DNA of 64,000 nucleotides from contig JAPPHA010000018.1 in assembly GCA_028874915.1 (NCBI GenBank), positions 18,313 to 82,312 on the forward strand, given 5' to 3'. A program made the translations under genes and the position numbers. The DNA comes from Paracoccaceae bacterium. GTDB lineage: Bacteria > Pseudomonadota > Alphaproteobacteria > Rhodobacterales > Rhodobacteraceae. This document shows, one piece after another, positions 9,696 to 20,291 of this stretch (position 1 is the stretch's first letter; every line of letters starts with the position of its first letter). The notes below the pieces were generated by a model. It saw only the letters and a program-made list of their open reading frames with translations, searched no databases and had not been told where the DNA came from.

Positions 9696-10278
9696 GAGTC
9701 TCTCCTTCCACTAGCGGCGCCAATTGTTCCAGGATCGCATCAATCCGTTCAAGGTCTGACGGCCCATTCCTTTGGCGGTCACTGCCGACGCCCGGCTCCA
9801 CCGTCGCCTCTTCGGCGATGACGTCACCTCCGTCCGTGTCATCACTGCCAGCGCCGACACCCGTCGCGTTACGGCTCGACAGGGTCCCAATCGCCTCGTG
9901 AATGGTCGCCAGTTGGTCCCGGCTTTCCTGAAACTGGGTCTTGAGATCCAGGACACTGGTCTCTAGGGATCGGACGACGGGGAGCCACTCATCGGCGGGT
10001 GTGAGTTGATCATCGGGCGTCCCGGCCGGGTCCGGCGATCGGTTCCGTTCAGCATCCGCGAGGCGGTTCTCAGCATCCGCCAAAGCCGCCTGAAGCGTCT
10101 CGACTTCCGAACGCCGTTCGGCCAGTTCGGACTCGGTGGCTCTCTGGCTCTCACGCAATTGGACATTCTCCTGTCGAATCCGAGCCAATGCTTCAGAAGC
10201 ATTGCCGGAGGCGAGTGCCTCATCGATGACGGCCATCGCTGCATCGAATCGTTTCTCGAGTTGCTCGATCTTTTTCAT
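9688..10278 (-). CDS. Coiled-coil protein encoded with zapA
   Basis: A 196-residue soluble protein. The N-terminal MKKIEQLEKRFDAAMAVIDE and residues up to about 80 are heptad-rich, with alternating glutamate, arginine and leucine. A proline/aspartate-rich linker, a second helical stretch and an acidic C-terminus follow. In alphaproteobacteria a similar small coiled-coil gene (DUF4164-like) commonly precedes zapA, so a role in the division ring is plausible but not shown here. The ATG at 10278 has a good purine-rich ribosome binding site; the longer frame to 10317 adds an unsupported N-terminus. It overlaps zapA. Confidence 0.75.
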   Translation of the reverse strand: MKKIEQLEKRFDAAMAVIDEALASGNASEALARIRQENVQLRESQRATESELAERRSEVETLQAALADAENRLADAERNRSPDPAGTPDDQLTPADEWLPVVRSLETSVLDLKTQFQESRDQLATIHEAIGTLSSRNATGVGAGSDDTDGGDVIAEEATVEPGVGSDRQRNGPSDLERIDAILEQLAPLVEGETRA

Positions 10279-10687
10279 TTCCCTGCCTGAAATGCTAAAA
10301 CCCTGCATCGAGAGCAAATGATTCCCTCAATGCAACCGTACCACAGCCACATTGAATCGCGTCCACGAAAAGATCAACGCCTGTCCCACCCGCAATCTGA
10401 ATCCCTGACTGGATTCCGGCAACATTCGCCATGCACGACAGGTCAAGGCATCGTGGCTCGGATATTCCTGACCCTAAGCCTCGCTGCCGGGCAACGGTAC
10501 AGGCTTCGAATCGGCCACGATGAAACATCCGATCCGGTCGACGTCGGTATGCTGATACGCGCGCCATCAAGCCGGCGACAGCAGGTCCGGTATCCCGGTG
10601 TCACGCGGCACAATGTCAGGTTGCCATCTGCCGGACAATCTCCCATGAAAGTGGCTGGGCAATGGGACGACGCGAAAGGAGCGTATC
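10279..10687. other. Divergent intergenic region between the zapA pair and tkt
   Basis: About 410 bases that must contain two divergent promoters. I looked for a 6S RNA, which is often found near zapA, and could not make a convincing fold by eye. An AAGGAG ribosome binding site lies at the right edge just before tkt. No protein gene is supported. Confidence 0.4.
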
Positions 10688-12706
10688 GTGGAACTCAATG
10701 ACCTGCGGAAACGGCACCCGATCCATTGGGATTTGGCCGCAGCCCTCAGATTCCTTTCGGCAGATGCCGTACACGCGGCGGCTTCAGGGCACCAGGGCAT
10801 GCCGATCGGCATGGCCGATGTTGCCACGGTTCTGTTCAGGAATCATCTCAAGTTCGATGCGGCCGCGCCGGATTGGCCGGATCGTGACCGCTTTGTCCTT
10901 TCTGCCGGCCACGGGTCCATGCTGCTGTATTCACTCCTGCATCTGACCGGCCACGCCGACATGCCGATCGAACAGATTCGCGCTTTCCGCCAGCTTGGCT
11001 CCCGAACGGCCGGCCATCCGGAATACGGACATGCCGCCGGCATCGAGACGACCACGGGACCGCTCGGACAGGGTCTCGCCAATGCTGTCGGTTTCGCGAT
11101 TGCCGAAGAAGCGTTGCGGGCTCGCTTCGGTGCGACGCTCGTCGATCACCAAACCTATGTCATTGTCGGGGACGGCTGCCTGATGGAAGGCGTCAGTCAC
11201 GAGGCGATCGGTCTGGCAGGCCGGCAGCGGCTCGGGAAACTGGTTGTCCTTTGGGACGAAAACGGAATCACGATTGATGGAGCCGTCGACCTTGCCGACG
11301 TCACGGATCAGACCGAGCGGTTCCGGGCGGCAGGCTGGTCGGTGTTGACCTGTAACGGCCACGACCCGGAAGCCGTCGATCGCAGCCTCGCGGCAGCCCG
11401 AAACAGTCCGCTCCCGACCCTAATTGCGTGCAAGACACATATCGCCTGGGGGGTGACCGGTATCGAGGGGACGGCGGCCGGCCACGGATACGCGATTAAG
11501 GATCCTCAATTGCAGCAAATGCGGGAAGCCTACGGTTGGAGCCTTCCCGCATTTGACATTCCGGATTCGGCCCGGAATGCCTGGCAGACAATTGGCAGCC
11601 GTGGCGGCGCAGCGCGCCGTGAATGGGAGCAGCGTCTCCATCGACAGCCGAAGCCAGTGCGTCGGGAGTTTGAACGGGTTCACGCGTTCGTACCCCCGAG
11701 GCGCCTCGCGGCCCGAATCCGGCAAGTGAAAACGGATGTCGCACAGGAACGCCCCGCAATCGCGACCCGCCAGGCTTCGCAACGGGTCCTGGAGGCAATT
11801 ACTCCGCTGGTCCCGGAGGCAATGGGCGGATCGGCTGATCTTACCGGATCGAACAACACCCGGACATCCGGCATGGCCGCTTTCGATTCCCGAAATCGGA
11901 ACGGGCGCCACATCCACTTCGGTGTTCGCGAACACGGTATGGCTGCCGCCCTGAACGGAATGGCGCTTCACGGCGGAGTTCGGCCCTATGGCGGGACGTT
12001 TCTGTGCTTTGCCGACTATGCAAGGCCAGCGATGCGCCTGTCCGCACTGATGGGAATTCCGGTCACCTTTGTGATGACCCATGATTCCATCGGCCTTGGC
12101 GAAGACGGGCCCACTCACCAACCCGTCGAACATCTGGCCATGCTGCGGGCGACTCCCAACATGAATGTCATTCGGCCAGCCGACTCGGCAGAAACCGCGG
12201 AGGCCTGGGAAATTGCCATGACCGCATCGCGGACACCGACAGTCCTGGCCCTCACTCGCCAAAAGGTCCGGACACTTCGCACTACTGCGACCAGGATCAA
12301 CCAGACCGGTCGCGGTGCCTATGTTCTCGCACGATCGACCGGTCCCTGCCGCGTCATTCTGATCGCAACGGGATCGGAAGTCGAGATCTCAATGTCCGCC
12401 CGCGAAATGCTGGAAGCTGACGGAATCGGAACCCGGGTCGTCTCAATGCCGTGCTGGGAGCTTTTCCGGGCGCAGTCCGATCGCTATCGGCGGTCTGTTC
12501 TGCCCAAGGGTCCTGTGCGAATCGGCATTGAAGCCGGGAGTCGGCTCGGTTGGGACGAATGGCTCGCGGGAGAGCGTGGTTCCTCCAGAAAGATGGCCTT
12601 TGTCGGCATGGATTCCTTCGGTGGTTCAGCCCCTTCAGAAACGCTTTTCGAGCACTTTGGCATCACGGCCAGGAACGTGTTCGAGACCGCCAGGAGTCTG
12701 TTGTGA
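10688..12706 (+). CDS. tkt: Transketolase
   Basis: A 672-residue thiamine diphosphate enzyme that moves two-carbon units between sugar phosphates in the pentose phosphate pathway. Visible signatures are [21 protein letters not shown] at the N-terminus, the [18 protein letters not shown] segment, the cofactor-binding [14 protein letters not shown] motif, and the pyrimidine-domain region [20 protein letters not shown] followed by [17 protein letters not shown] with the expected histidines. The start is GTG at 10688, supported by an AAGGAG sequence seven bases upstream. It is followed by pgk and fbaB in the same direction. The gap gene that normally lies between tkt and pgk in related genomes is absent. 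Confidence 0.96.
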   Translation: MELNDLRKRHPIHWDLAAALRFLSADAVHAAASGHQGMPIGMADVATVLFRNHLKFDAAAPDWPDRDRFVLSAGHGSMLLYSLLHLTGHADMPIEQIRAFRQLGSRTAGHPEYGHAAGIETTTGPLGQGLANAVGFAIAEEALRARFGATLVDHQTYVIVGDGCLMEGVSHEAIGLAGRQRLGKLVVLWDENGITIDGAVDLADVTDQTERFRAAGWSVLTCNGHDPEAVDRSLAAARNSPLPTLIACKTHIAWGVTGIEGTAAGHGYAIKDPQLQQMREAYGWSLPAFDIPDSARNAWQTIGSRGGAARREWEQRLHRQPKPVRREFERVHAFVPPRRLAARIRQVKTDVAQERPAIATRQASQRVLEAITPLVPEAMGGSADLTGSNNTRTSGMAAFDSRNRNGRHIHFGVREHGMAAALNGMALHGGVRPYGGTFLCFADYARPAMRLSALMGIPVTFVMTHDSIGLGEDGPTHQPVEHLAMLRATPNMNVIRPADSAETAEAWEIAMTASRTPTVLALTRQKVRTLRTTATRINQTGRGAYVLARSTGPCRVILIATGSEVEISMSAREMLEADGIGTRVVSMPCWELFRAQSDRYRRSVLPKGPVRIGIEAGSRLGWDEWLAGERGSSRKMAFVGMDSFGGSAPSETLFEHFGITARNVFETARSLL

Positions 12707-12867
12707 CCGGATCACGACTGTTTCATCTCTCGATCCTGCGAGCCGGAACGTGCGTGATGTCCCCGGTTTCCATCGGGAACTTCTCTCGATCCTGATCAAC
12801 ATTCCGTTTGGTCAATCGGGTCGTAGTGACGGTCGTAACGCCCGGACCCGAAAGAAGGTCATCCAGA

Positions 12868-14073
12868 ATGACATGGCAAACGCTTGACGACCTTCAGATT
12901 CGGGGCCGGCGCGTACTCACCCGGGTCGACATCAATGTTCCCCTTGACCGGGGGCGGATCGCCGACTCAACCCGGATTCAGCGTGTCGCCCCGACCATCC
13001 GGCGGATCCTCGAACGCGGCGGACGACCAATTCTGATGTCGCATCTCGGGCGTCCGGGAGGACGCATCGTGCCGGACCTGTCTCTGGTTGCCGTCGTCGA
13101 CACCCTATCGGACGCCGTGAATCACCCGGTGACCTTCGTACAGGAACTTCCGGGCCGGGCGGCGGCGCCAGCCGTCGACGGCATGGGAGAGGATACGATC
13201 CTGCTACTCGAAAACCTCCGCTTCATGCCCGGAGAAGAAAAAAACGACCCCAACTTTGCCGCCGAACTGGCGGCGCTCGGTGACTGTTTTTGCAATGACG
13301 CGTTCTCCACTGCTCACAGAGCTCATGCGTCGACCGTAGGCGTTCCCCGTCTCGTGCCGAGTTGCGCAGGCCTGCTGATGCAGACCGAACTGGCGGCGCT
13401 CGAGATTGCACTCACCGCGCCGGAACGGCCACTGGTCGCGGTCGTCGGCGGTGCCAAGATCTCAAGCAAGCTGGATTTGCTCGACGCCCTCGTTCGCAAG
13501 ACGGACGCGATGATCATCGGCGGAGGCATGGCCAACACATTCCTTGCGGCCCAGGGTGTCAACGTCGGCCGATCGCTCTACGAGCCCGATCTCGGAAAGA
13601 CTGCACTCGCCATCCTGGCCCTGGCCGGGGCCGAAGGGTGTACCGTGTTGCTGCCGTCGGACGTTGTTGTTGCCTCCGAACCCCGGGAAGGGGTTGCCTC
13701 CCGTACCGTGCGCGCGGGACAATCGGTTCCGGGCGAGATGATTCTGGATTATGGCAGTGACAGTCTCAACCAGGCTCGCAGGGTGATCGGCCAGGCCCGA
13801 ACTGTGGTCTGGAATGGACCGTTGGGCGTTTTCGAGATCCCTCCCTTCGATCACGCGACTATCGCTCTGGCGCGCTTTGCAGCGAAACGGACGATGGCCG
13901 GCGACCTGTTTTCCGTGGCCGGGGGCGGAGACACGGTCGCTGCACTGAACGCGGCCCAAGTCGCCGAATCCTTTTCCTATCTGTCCACAGCCGGTGGGGC
14001 TTTTTTGCAATGGCTGGAAGGCCGAACGCTGCCAGCAGTCCAAGCCCTGAAAACCCAACCCGCAAAGGGATGA
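12868..14073 (+). CDS. pgk: Phosphoglycerate kinase
   Basis: A 401-residue phosphoglycerate kinase, interconverting 1,3-bisphosphoglycerate plus ADP and 3-phosphoglycerate plus ATP. Seen are RRVLTRVDINVPL near the N-terminus (substrate-binding aspartate and asparagine), the MSHLGRPGG motif, LLLENLRFMPGEEKND, the GGAKISSKLDLL nucleotide site and the C-terminal AGGGDTVAALN loop. The ATG at 12868 gives the expected N-terminus; an upstream in-frame alternative adds 20 basic residues. The gene ends four bases before fbaB, so the two are one transcription unit. About 160 bases without a gene separate it from tkt. Confidence 0.96.
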   Translation: MTWQTLDDLQIRGRRVLTRVDINVPLDRGRIADSTRIQRVAPTIRRILERGGRPILMSHLGRPGGRIVPDLSLVAVVDTLSDAVNHPVTFVQELPGRAAAPAVDGMGEDTILLLENLRFMPGEEKNDPNFAAELAALGDCFCNDAFSTAHRAHASTVGVPRLVPSCAGLLMQTELAALEIALTAPERPLVAVVGGAKISSKLDLLDALVRKTDAMIIGGGMANTFLAAQGVNVGRSLYEPDLGKTALAILALAGAEGCTVLLPSDVVVASEPREGVASRTVRAGQSVPGEMILDYGSDSLNQARRVIGQARTVVWNGPLGVFEIPPFDHATIALARFAAKRTMAGDLFSVAGGGDTVAALNAAQVAESFSYLSTAGGAFLQWLEGRTLPAVQALKTQPAKG

Positions 14074-14077
14074 TGCC

Positions 14078-15019
14078 ATGACGACAACTGAACCCGTCCA
14101 ACGCATTCTTGCGAATTTCGAAAGCGACAACCCAGGCGTGAAAGCAAATCTCTGCCGCATGCTCATGCATGGCCGCCTCGGCGGAACCGGAAGAATGCTC
14201 ATCCTGCCGGTAGACCAAGGGTTCGAACACGGCCCGGCCCGTTCCTTCCAACCCAATCCTCCGGCGTATGATCCCCAGTATCACTTCCGTTTGGCTGTCG
14301 ACGCCGGACTGAACGCCCTCGCCGCACCGCTCGGGTTTCTTGAAGCCGGCGCTGACAGTTTCGCCGGCCAGATCCCTATGATTCTCAAGGCGAACTCGGC
14401 CAATGCCCTGGTTCCGAAATCATCGCCAAAGAATCAGGCCGTGACGGCTTCCGTCGCAGACGCTCTGCGAATCGGCGCGTCCGCAGTCGGGTTTTCGGTC
14501 TATCCGGGGTCAAGCCTGGCCCTCGACATGTTCGAGGAGATCACCGAAATGCGCCGTGAAGCCGCCGCCCACGGCCTTGCAACCGTCATCTGGTCCTATC
14601 CCCGCGGCGAAGCTCTGGAAAAACGCCACGAAGCGGCATTCGACGTCGTGGCCAACGCCGTCCAGTTTGCGGCGCTTCTCGGCGCCCATGTCATCAAGGT
14701 CAAACTTCCGGCAGGGGAAATCGGGCTTGCCGAATCCGAGACCGCCTACAAGACCGTCGTCCCCAATGGTCTCTCCGGACCCGAGAGCCTGGCCGCGCGC
14801 GTTGCCCACTGCATGCAAGCAGCCCTCGACAGCCGCAGAATTGTGGTGTTTTCCGGCGGATCGAAACAGGATGACGAGGATATCTATCGCCAGATTCGTG
14901 CCATCCGGGACGGCGGTGGCAATGGCTCGATCATCGGACGGAACACTTTTCAACGCAGTCGCCACGATGCACTCGAGATGCTCGACAGGATTATCCGAAT
15001 CTACAATGACGAGGCCTGA
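14078..15019 (+). CDS. fbaB: Class I fructose-bisphosphate aldolase, DhnA/FbaB type
   Basis: A 313-residue Schiff-base aldolase of the DhnA family, cleaving fructose 1,6-bisphosphate to triose phosphates. It lacks the zinc-ligand motifs of class II enzymes and shows the DhnA pattern: LILPVDQGFEHGPARSF near the start, ASAVGFSVYPGS, TVIWSYPRGE, and HVIKVKLPAG with the probable Schiff-base lysine. A phosphate-binding glycine segment (IVVFSGGSKQDD) lies near the C-terminus. It begins four bases after pgk and so is very likely co-expressed with it. Which direction of flux it serves cannot be told from sequence. Confidence 0.92.
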   Translation: MTTTEPVQRILANFESDNPGVKANLCRMLMHGRLGGTGRMLILPVDQGFEHGPARSFQPNPPAYDPQYHFRLAVDAGLNALAAPLGFLEAGADSFAGQIPMILKANSANALVPKSSPKNQAVTASVADALRIGASAVGFSVYPGSSLALDMFEEITEMRREAAAHGLATVIWSYPRGEALEKRHEAAFDVVANAVQFAALLGAHVIKVKLPAGEIGLAESETAYKTVVPNGLSGPESLAARVAHCMQAALDSRRIVVFSGGSKQDDEDIYRQIRAIRDGGGNGSIIGRNTFQRSRHDALEMLDRIIRIYNDEA

Positions 15020-15339
15020 CGCCCGTTCCGCGGCAGGATTGGCAAGACAGGAGCCCGTCCCGAGACTGTGGGCACGCGCAAATGACTGTCGCGACGGCGT
15101 TCGCAAGTGGCCAAGTCCGGCCGGTACGGAAATTTGGGATCTGTGACGTAGGGCACGTGTCCCGGCCGACCTGGATTCATCGAAACCTGCCGTCAGAGCG
15201 ATCGGCCAATCCGGTCCCCTGAATGTGGATGTCCAGTGATCCGAGAGTTCGTGTCAAGGCCTGCTCAATACCGCCGTTGAAATCGCCGCGCGTTCGTGAG
15301 AGAAACGGATAAACGGCGAAGACCGGACCCGAGGCAGCA
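15020..15339. other. Gene-free spacer upstream of ftsB
   Basis: In many alphaproteobacteria eno lies immediately upstream of ftsB, but no enolase sequence is present here. I see no RNA gene or clear terminator. Confidence 0.4.
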
Positions 15340-15645
15340 GTGACAAGCCGCGAAGGCATCGCATCATTTCTGGGGACAGCTGCGTTCTGTATCGCCGCAC
15401 TATTGACGGCGAGCTATTTTGCATGGGCGGCCGTCAAGGGTGACTACGGGCGGATCAAGCGGGTCCAGGTCGACGCGTCCACAGTGGAGGCCGGACGAAA
15501 ACTCGCCGAACTCATCGAGGAACGCCAGGCCCTGGAAAACAAGGTCCGTCGGCTGTCGGACGACTACCTGGATCTGGATCTACTGGATGAACGGTCTCGG
15601 GCCATTCTCGGTTACGCCCGAAGCGACGAGATTATCATCCGGTAA
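15340..15645 (+). CDS. ftsB: Septum formation initiator family protein (FtsB/DivIC)
   Basis: A 101-residue bitopic membrane protein. A single hydrophobic segment (about residues 8-30, FLGTAAFCIAALLTASYFAW) is followed by a periplasmic coiled coil (VEAGRKLAELIEERQALENK) and a C-terminal DERSRAILGYARSDEIII segment. This is the FtsB/DivIC pattern. The family bridges FtsL and FtsQ and helps activate septal peptidoglycan synthesis. The start is GTG. It lies just before the pyruvate dehydrogenase genes, a common alphaproteobacterial position. Confidence 0.85.
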   Translation: MTSREGIASFLGTAAFCIAALLTASYFAWAAVKGDYGRIKRVQVDASTVEAGRKLAELIEERQALENKVRRLSDDYLDLDLLDERSRAILGYARSDEIIIR

Positions 15646-15908
15646 GCTCCCTTGACCGGCGCTTCGCGGACGGCAATCCATCGCCGAATTCTGTGATGTC
15701 TTTCGACAGCTCTCCTGCATCGATGGCCACTCGGGCATCATGTGTTCCCGTTTGGCCGGTCGAAAGCCCGCTCCGACTGAGGGTTCCACTTCACGCATAC
15801 GACCGCAATGCGCAAAGGACCCGGGTCCCGACCGTAGAAATACCCCGTGCAAGGGTTCGTGAAGTCAGTTAGAATCTTGTCCGGTCCCGCACCAGACTGG
15901 GAAATCCA

Positions 15909-16901
15909 ATGTCCGCAGCCACGAGATCCCGACGAAAAGGCAGTGTCTCAGGCGAAGAACTGCTGGACTACTACAATCAGATGCTTCTGATCCGCCGCTT
16001 CGAGGAAAAGACGGGGCAATTGTACGGGATGGGCGAGATCGGCGGGTTCTGTCATCTCTATATCGGACAGGAAGCGGTTGTTGTCGGCCTTGAGGCCGTC
16101 GCCGAAGACGGTGACCAACGCATAACGTCCTATCGAGACCATGGTCACATGCTGGCCTGCGGCATGGACCCCAAGGGTGTCATGGCAGAACTGACCGGAC
16201 GGGTGGACGGCTACTCCCGTGGGAAAGGCGGTTCGATGCACATGTTTTCCGTCGAGCGGAACTTTTTCGGCGGACACGGGATCGTTGCCGCCCAAGTTCC
16301 CATCGGCGCCGGTCTCGCTTTCGCAAACCGCTACCGCGAAAACGGAAAGGTGTGTTTCACCTATTTCGGGGAAGGCGCCGCGAACCAGGGGCAGGTTTAC
16401 GAAACATTCAACATGGCCAGTCTCTGGAAGCTGCCCTGCATTTTCGTAATCGAAAACAATCAGTATGCCATGGGCACGGCACAAAAGCGGGCATCCTCGA
16501 CACCGGAGTTGCATACGCGGGGCCAGGCGTTCGGCATATCTGGAGAGGCTGTGAACGGGATGGATGTCCTGTCTGTTAAGGCCGCTGGAGAGCGTGCCGC
16601 CGGACACTGCAGATCCGGGAAGGGGCCCTATATCCTGGAAATGAAGACCTATCGCTATCGCGGACACTCGATGTCGGATCCGGCCAAGTACCGAACCCGC
16701 GACGAAGTGAAGAAGGTCCGGGAGGAAAGCGATCCCATCGATCGAATTCGTGAGCGCATCATCAACGAGGGGCACAGCGACGAAGCGGCCTTGAAGGCCG
16801 TGGATCGGGACATTCGGGCAATCGTCAATGAAGCCGCCAAGTTTGCCACAAACAGCCCGGAACCGCCGGTCGAAGACCTGTACACAGACGTATACACCTA
16901 A
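15909..16901 (+). CDS. pdhA: Pyruvate dehydrogenase E1 component, alpha subunit
   Basis: A 330-residue E1 alpha subunit, which binds thiamine diphosphate and, with PdhB, decarboxylates pyruvate and acetylates the E2 lipoyl group. Signatures are LLIRRFEEKTGQLYGMGEIG at the N-terminus, ITSYRDHGHMLACG, the GGHGIVAAQVPIGAGLAFA segment, the cofactor site in FGEGAANQGQVYETFNMA ending at IENNQYAMG, and the YRYRGHSMSDPAKYRTRDE region. The length is normal for bacterial and mitochondrial-type enzymes. pdhB starts 12 bases downstream. Confidence 0.96.
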   Translation: MSAATRSRRKGSVSGEELLDYYNQMLLIRRFEEKTGQLYGMGEIGGFCHLYIGQEAVVVGLEAVAEDGDQRITSYRDHGHMLACGMDPKGVMAELTGRVDGYSRGKGGSMHMFSVERNFFGGHGIVAAQVPIGAGLAFANRYRENGKVCFTYFGEGAANQGQVYETFNMASLWKLPCIFVIENNQYAMGTAQKRASSTPELHTRGQAFGISGEAVNGMDVLSVKAAGERAAGHCRSGKGPYILEMKTYRYRGHSMSDPAKYRTRDEVKKVREESDPIDRIRERIINEGHSDEAALKAVDRDIRAIVNEAAKFATNSPEPPVEDLYTDVYT

Positions 16902-16913
16902 AGGAAGAATCTG

Positions 16914-18380
16914 ATGTCCGTCCGGATTCTAATGCCCGCGTTGTCGCCGACGATGACCGAAGGTGTCGTCGCCCGATGGCTTGTGGCGGAAGGGGACGCC
17001 GTGACCGCAGGCCAGGTCATTGCCGAAATCGAGACGGACAAGGCCATCATGGAACTCGAGGCCGTAGACGACGGCACCGTCGGAAAGTTGCTGGTCCCCG
17101 CCAGCGGCAGCGCGATCGCGATCAATACACCAATCGCGGTGATCGTCGAGGAGGGCGAGAACCGGGACGAAGCGCTGGCGAACGCCCTTGCCGAGACGTC
17201 CAGTTCCGCCGGTGACAATACCGAGGCCCGGGGCGACGGCGAAACGGATGCCCGCACTGGAAATGGCGCCGGCCCTGTGGCCCGACCCGGCACCATGAAC
17301 AACACTGTTGAGGCACGGGCGGACAACCAGCCTCCAACGAATTCGCGACCTGCGGAACGCGATGACACGGATACCGAAGCCGGCGATCGGGTGACAATGA
17401 CCGTCCGCGATGCGCTCCGCCAGGCAATGGCCGAGGAAATGCGATCCACTCCGGAGGTGTTTCTGATGGGCGAGGAGGTCGCCGAGTATCAGGGCGCCTA
17501 CAAGGTATCCCAGGGGCTGCTTGAGGAATTCGGCCCCATGCGGGTCATTGACACGCCGATTACCGAACATGGGTTCGCCGGACTTGCCGTTGGCGCTGCA
17601 TTCGCGGGTCTCCGACCGATCGTCGAGTTCATGACCTTCAATTTCGCGATGCAGGCGATCGACCAAATCGTCAATTCCGCAGCCAAGACGCTATACATGT
17701 CGGGCGGTCAGATGGGATGCCCGATCGTGTTTCGGGGCCCAAACGGCGCAGCAGCACGTGTCGCCGCGCAGCACAGCCAGGATTACGCGGCCTGGTATTC
17801 GCATATTCCGGGCCTCAAAGTCATCCAGCCTTATTCCGCAGCTGATGCCAAAGGCCTGTTGAAGTCGGCCATCCGGGACCCCAATCCTGTCATTTTTCTC
17901 GAAAACGAGATCCTTTACGGCCGCAGCTTTGATGTCCCGGACTCCGAAGACTTGCAAGTTCCTATCGGCAAGGCCCGGGTCTGGCGGTCCGGCAGTGATG
18001 TTACGATCGTCAGTTTCGGAATCGGCATGCAATATGCCCTCGAGGCGGCCGACAAGCTGGCGAAAGACGGAATCGAGGCCGAAGTCCTCGATCTTCGCAC
18101 CCTGCGTCCAATGGATTCGGATTCGATCATCCGTTCGGTTCGGAAGACCAATCGCTGCGTAACGGTAGAAGAAGGGTTTCCGGTTGGATCGATCGGAAAC
18201 CATATCTCCGCTCTGCTGATGGAAAGGGCGTTCGACGACCTCGACGCACCGGTGATCAACTGCTCCGGGAAGGACGTGCCGATGCCTTACGCGGCCAACC
18301 TTGAACGCCTCGCCCTGGTCACCACAGAAGAGGTGATCGCAGCAGTCAAGGCAGTCACGTACAGTCAGGACGGTTCGTAG
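16914..18380 (+). CDS. pdhB: Pyruvate dehydrogenase E1 component, beta subunit with N-terminal lipoyl domain
   Basis: A 488-residue E1 beta subunit. Residues 1 to about 80 are a biotinyl/lipoyl domain with the modified lysine in [18 protein letters not shown] hydrophilic linker runs to about residue 155, followed by the transketolase-like E1 beta core ([15 protein letters not shown], then [20 protein letters not shown]). The extra lipoyl domain on E1 beta is typical of alphaproteobacteria and places a second swinging arm in the complex. Its stop overlaps the GTG start of pdhC by one base. Confidence 0.96.
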   Translation: MSVRILMPALSPTMTEGVVARWLVAEGDAVTAGQVIAEIETDKAIMELEAVDDGTVGKLLVPASGSAIAINTPIAVIVEEGENRDEALANALAETSSSAGDNTEARGDGETDARTGNGAGPVARPGTMNNTVEARADNQPPTNSRPAERDDTDTEAGDRVTMTVRDALRQAMAEEMRSTPEVFLMGEEVAEYQGAYKVSQGLLEEFGPMRVIDTPITEHGFAGLAVGAAFAGLRPIVEFMTFNFAMQAIDQIVNSAAKTLYMSGGQMGCPIVFRGPNGAAARVAAQHSQDYAAWYSHIPGLKVIQPYSAADAKGLLKSAIRDPNPVIFLENEILYGRSFDVPDSEDLQVPIGKARVWRSGSDVTIVSFGIGMQYALEAADKLAKDGIEAEVLDLRTLRPMDSDSIIRSVRKTNRCVTVEEGFPVGSIGNHISALLMERAFDDLDAPVINCSGKDVPMPYAANLERLALVTTEEVIAAVKAVTYSQDGS

Positions 18381-19714
18381 TGGCAGTCAATCTCCTGATG
18401 CCAGCGCTGTCTCCTACTATGGAGACAGGAACGCTGGCCAAATGGTTGGTCAAAGAAGGCGACTCGGTCGAAGCGGGTGACCTGTTGGCCGAAATTGAAA
18501 CTGACAAGGCCGTGATGGAGTTCGAGGCTGTAGATGACGGGACGATTGCCCAGATCCTGGTCGCCGAAGGAACCGAAAACGTCGCCGTCAACACCCCCAT
18601 CGCCCTCCTGGCAATCGACGGTGACGACCTGTCCTCGGTACCGGAATCGGCCGACGACACGGCATCGCGGGAACTACCCGAGCCACCTCCTGCGACCGGA
18701 ACGCCACCGCCGTCGAGTTCTGTCAGCGAGACACTCCCGGGCCTGGTTGCACCAGGACTAGGTCAGCCGACGTTCGCGCGAACCAACGGAGGTCGCCTTG
18801 GGTCCGGGACCGGACGAATCTTGGCGTCGCCGTTGGCCCGGCGAATGGCGGCCAATCTCGGATTCGACCTCTCTTCGATTGCCGGCACTGGGCCCCGTGG
18901 CCGTATCGTCAAGCGCGATATCGAGGGTCATCAGGCCGCATCCGCTGGCAAACCGGCTGCCCCGGCCCCGGCACCCATCAGTCTCGCGTCCAGGCCGGAC
19001 ATTGTCGCCGTCTACGCCGACCGACCTCATCGGGAAGTCGCCCTCGATGGCATGCGGAAAGTCGTCGCTGCCCGACTGACCGAAGCCAAGCAAACAATCC
19101 CGCACTTCTACCTCAGAAAATCGGTTCGGATCGACCGTCTTCTTGAGGTCCGCTCGGACGCGAATGCCAGCCTCGAATCCCGGGGGGTCCGGCTTTCGGT
19201 CAACGACTTCATTATCAGGGCCGCCGCGCTCGCGCTCCAGGACGTCCCGGCTTGCAACGCCATCTGGGCCGGCGACCGGATTGTCCAGTTCGACGCATCC
19301 GACGTCGCCGTTGCCGTCGCTATCGAAGGCGGACTGTTCACTCCCGTCATTCGTGATTGCGAGACCCGGGATCTCCCCGACATTTCCGCTGCCATGAAGG
19401 ATCTTGCAGCCCGAGCCCGGAAACGCAGACTGTTACCTGACGAATATCAAGGGGGTAGTTTTGCGATATCCAATCTCGGAATGTACGGAATCGAGAGTTT
19501 CGACGCCGTGATCAATCCGCCCCATGCGTCAATCCTGGCGGTCGGCGCCGGCCGCAGGACTCCGGTCGCGCAAGATGGCGGTGGCCTGACCACGGCATCC
19601 GTCATGGACATGACATTGTCTGTCGACCACAGAGTCATCGACGGTGCCTTGGGAGCCGAATTCCTGGGGGCAATTTCCGAACGACTTGAGCGACCGGCTG
19701 GTCTGCTCCTTTGA
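18380..19714 (+). CDS. pdhC: Dihydrolipoamide acetyltransferase, E2 of pyruvate dehydrogenase
   Basis: A 444-residue E2 core protein that passes the acetyl group to coenzyme A. Domain order: lipoyl domain at residues 1 to about 78 (lysine in [17 protein letters not shown]), a proline-rich linker, a peripheral subunit-binding domain at about 147-185 ([20 protein letters not shown]), and the acyltransferase core to the end, with the catalytic histidine and aspartate in [16 protein letters not shown]. The start is GTG, sharing a base with the pdhB stop. The lpd gene that often follows is absent; a decayed Tn3-type transposase comes next. Confidence 0.96.
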   Translation: MAVNLLMPALSPTMETGTLAKWLVKEGDSVEAGDLLAEIETDKAVMEFEAVDDGTIAQILVAEGTENVAVNTPIALLAIDGDDLSSVPESADDTASRELPEPPPATGTPPPSSSVSETLPGLVAPGLGQPTFARTNGGRLGSGTGRILASPLARRMAANLGFDLSSIAGTGPRGRIVKRDIEGHQAASAGKPAAPAPAPISLASRPDIVAVYADRPHREVALDGMRKVVAARLTEAKQTIPHFYLRKSVRIDRLLEVRSDANASLESRGVRLSVNDFIIRAAALALQDVPACNAIWAGDRIVQFDASDVAVAVAIEGGLFTPVIRDCETRDLPDISAAMKDLAARARKRRLLPDEYQGGSFAISNLGMYGIESFDAVINPPHASILAVGAGRRTPVAQDGGGLTTASVMDMTLSVDHRVIDGALGAEFLGAISERLERPAGLLL

Positions 19715-19967
19715 TACGCCCTCCGACCCGCGCCGCGGATTCCACGTAATAGTCTCACAGAAGCGCGTGCGGAACCGCAGGTTCCACGCTCATCGAGACC
19801 TTGAAACCCCTGCTTGGCCGACGCGTTGCTCATGCTTCGATAGCTGAGACCGTTTCCGAGATTTGGACTCTGTTTCGTGCGTCCCGTCGCTGATCCGGCA
19901 TCAGGGCCGCCGCTCTTCACGGCCGCTTCCCCTGAGCCCTGGCGCGGGCAATTCCCGCCTGCGAACG

Positions 19968-20204
19968 TTCAAAAGGCCAATCCTGTTCGAACTGTGCGAC
20001 TGAGCCTTCGGGCAGATCATCCAGTCGCTGTTCATCCTGCGCTACGTCGACGACCTCGAACTGCGCAAGGCAATCAAATGCCAGCTCAACAAGGTCGAAC
20101 TGGCGAACCGGTTCACCCGCGCCGTTGCCGTTGGCAGCCCGTGCGAGATCAGCCGGATCGTAAAGGACGGGTCGAGTCCGGCTAAGGGCGAAATCGTATC
20201 ATAA
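19968..20204 (+). pseudogene. Remnant of a Tn3-family transposase, C-terminal part
   Basis: Translated in one frame, this stretch gives AFGQIIQSLFILRYVDDLEL, then a KAIKCQLNKVELANRFTRAVAVG segment. That matches the well-conserved C-terminal region of Tn3-family TnpA proteins as I know them. An in-frame TGA lies near its left end and there is no start codon. A second, more N-terminal part of the same kind of protein lies about 0.8 kb downstream on the same strand, so the order is inverted relative to an intact gene. That implies rearrangement or two separate copies. Confidence 0.7.
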
Positions 20205-20291
20205 CGCATTCCCGACCTTCGCTGCACTCATCATGAACAAGTAAGATGCGGGACGAAACTGCCGTTTTCCACAGCAGTCCCAATGACTGCT

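Noticed and set aside
10279..10687. Possible 6S RNA near zapA
   Set aside because: No long closed-bubble hairpin could be drawn convincingly by eye; a covariance search would be needed.
11420..12262. Minus-strand open frame of about 280 codons opposite tkt
   Set aside because: Shadow of transketolase; no recognisable domain or ribosome binding site.
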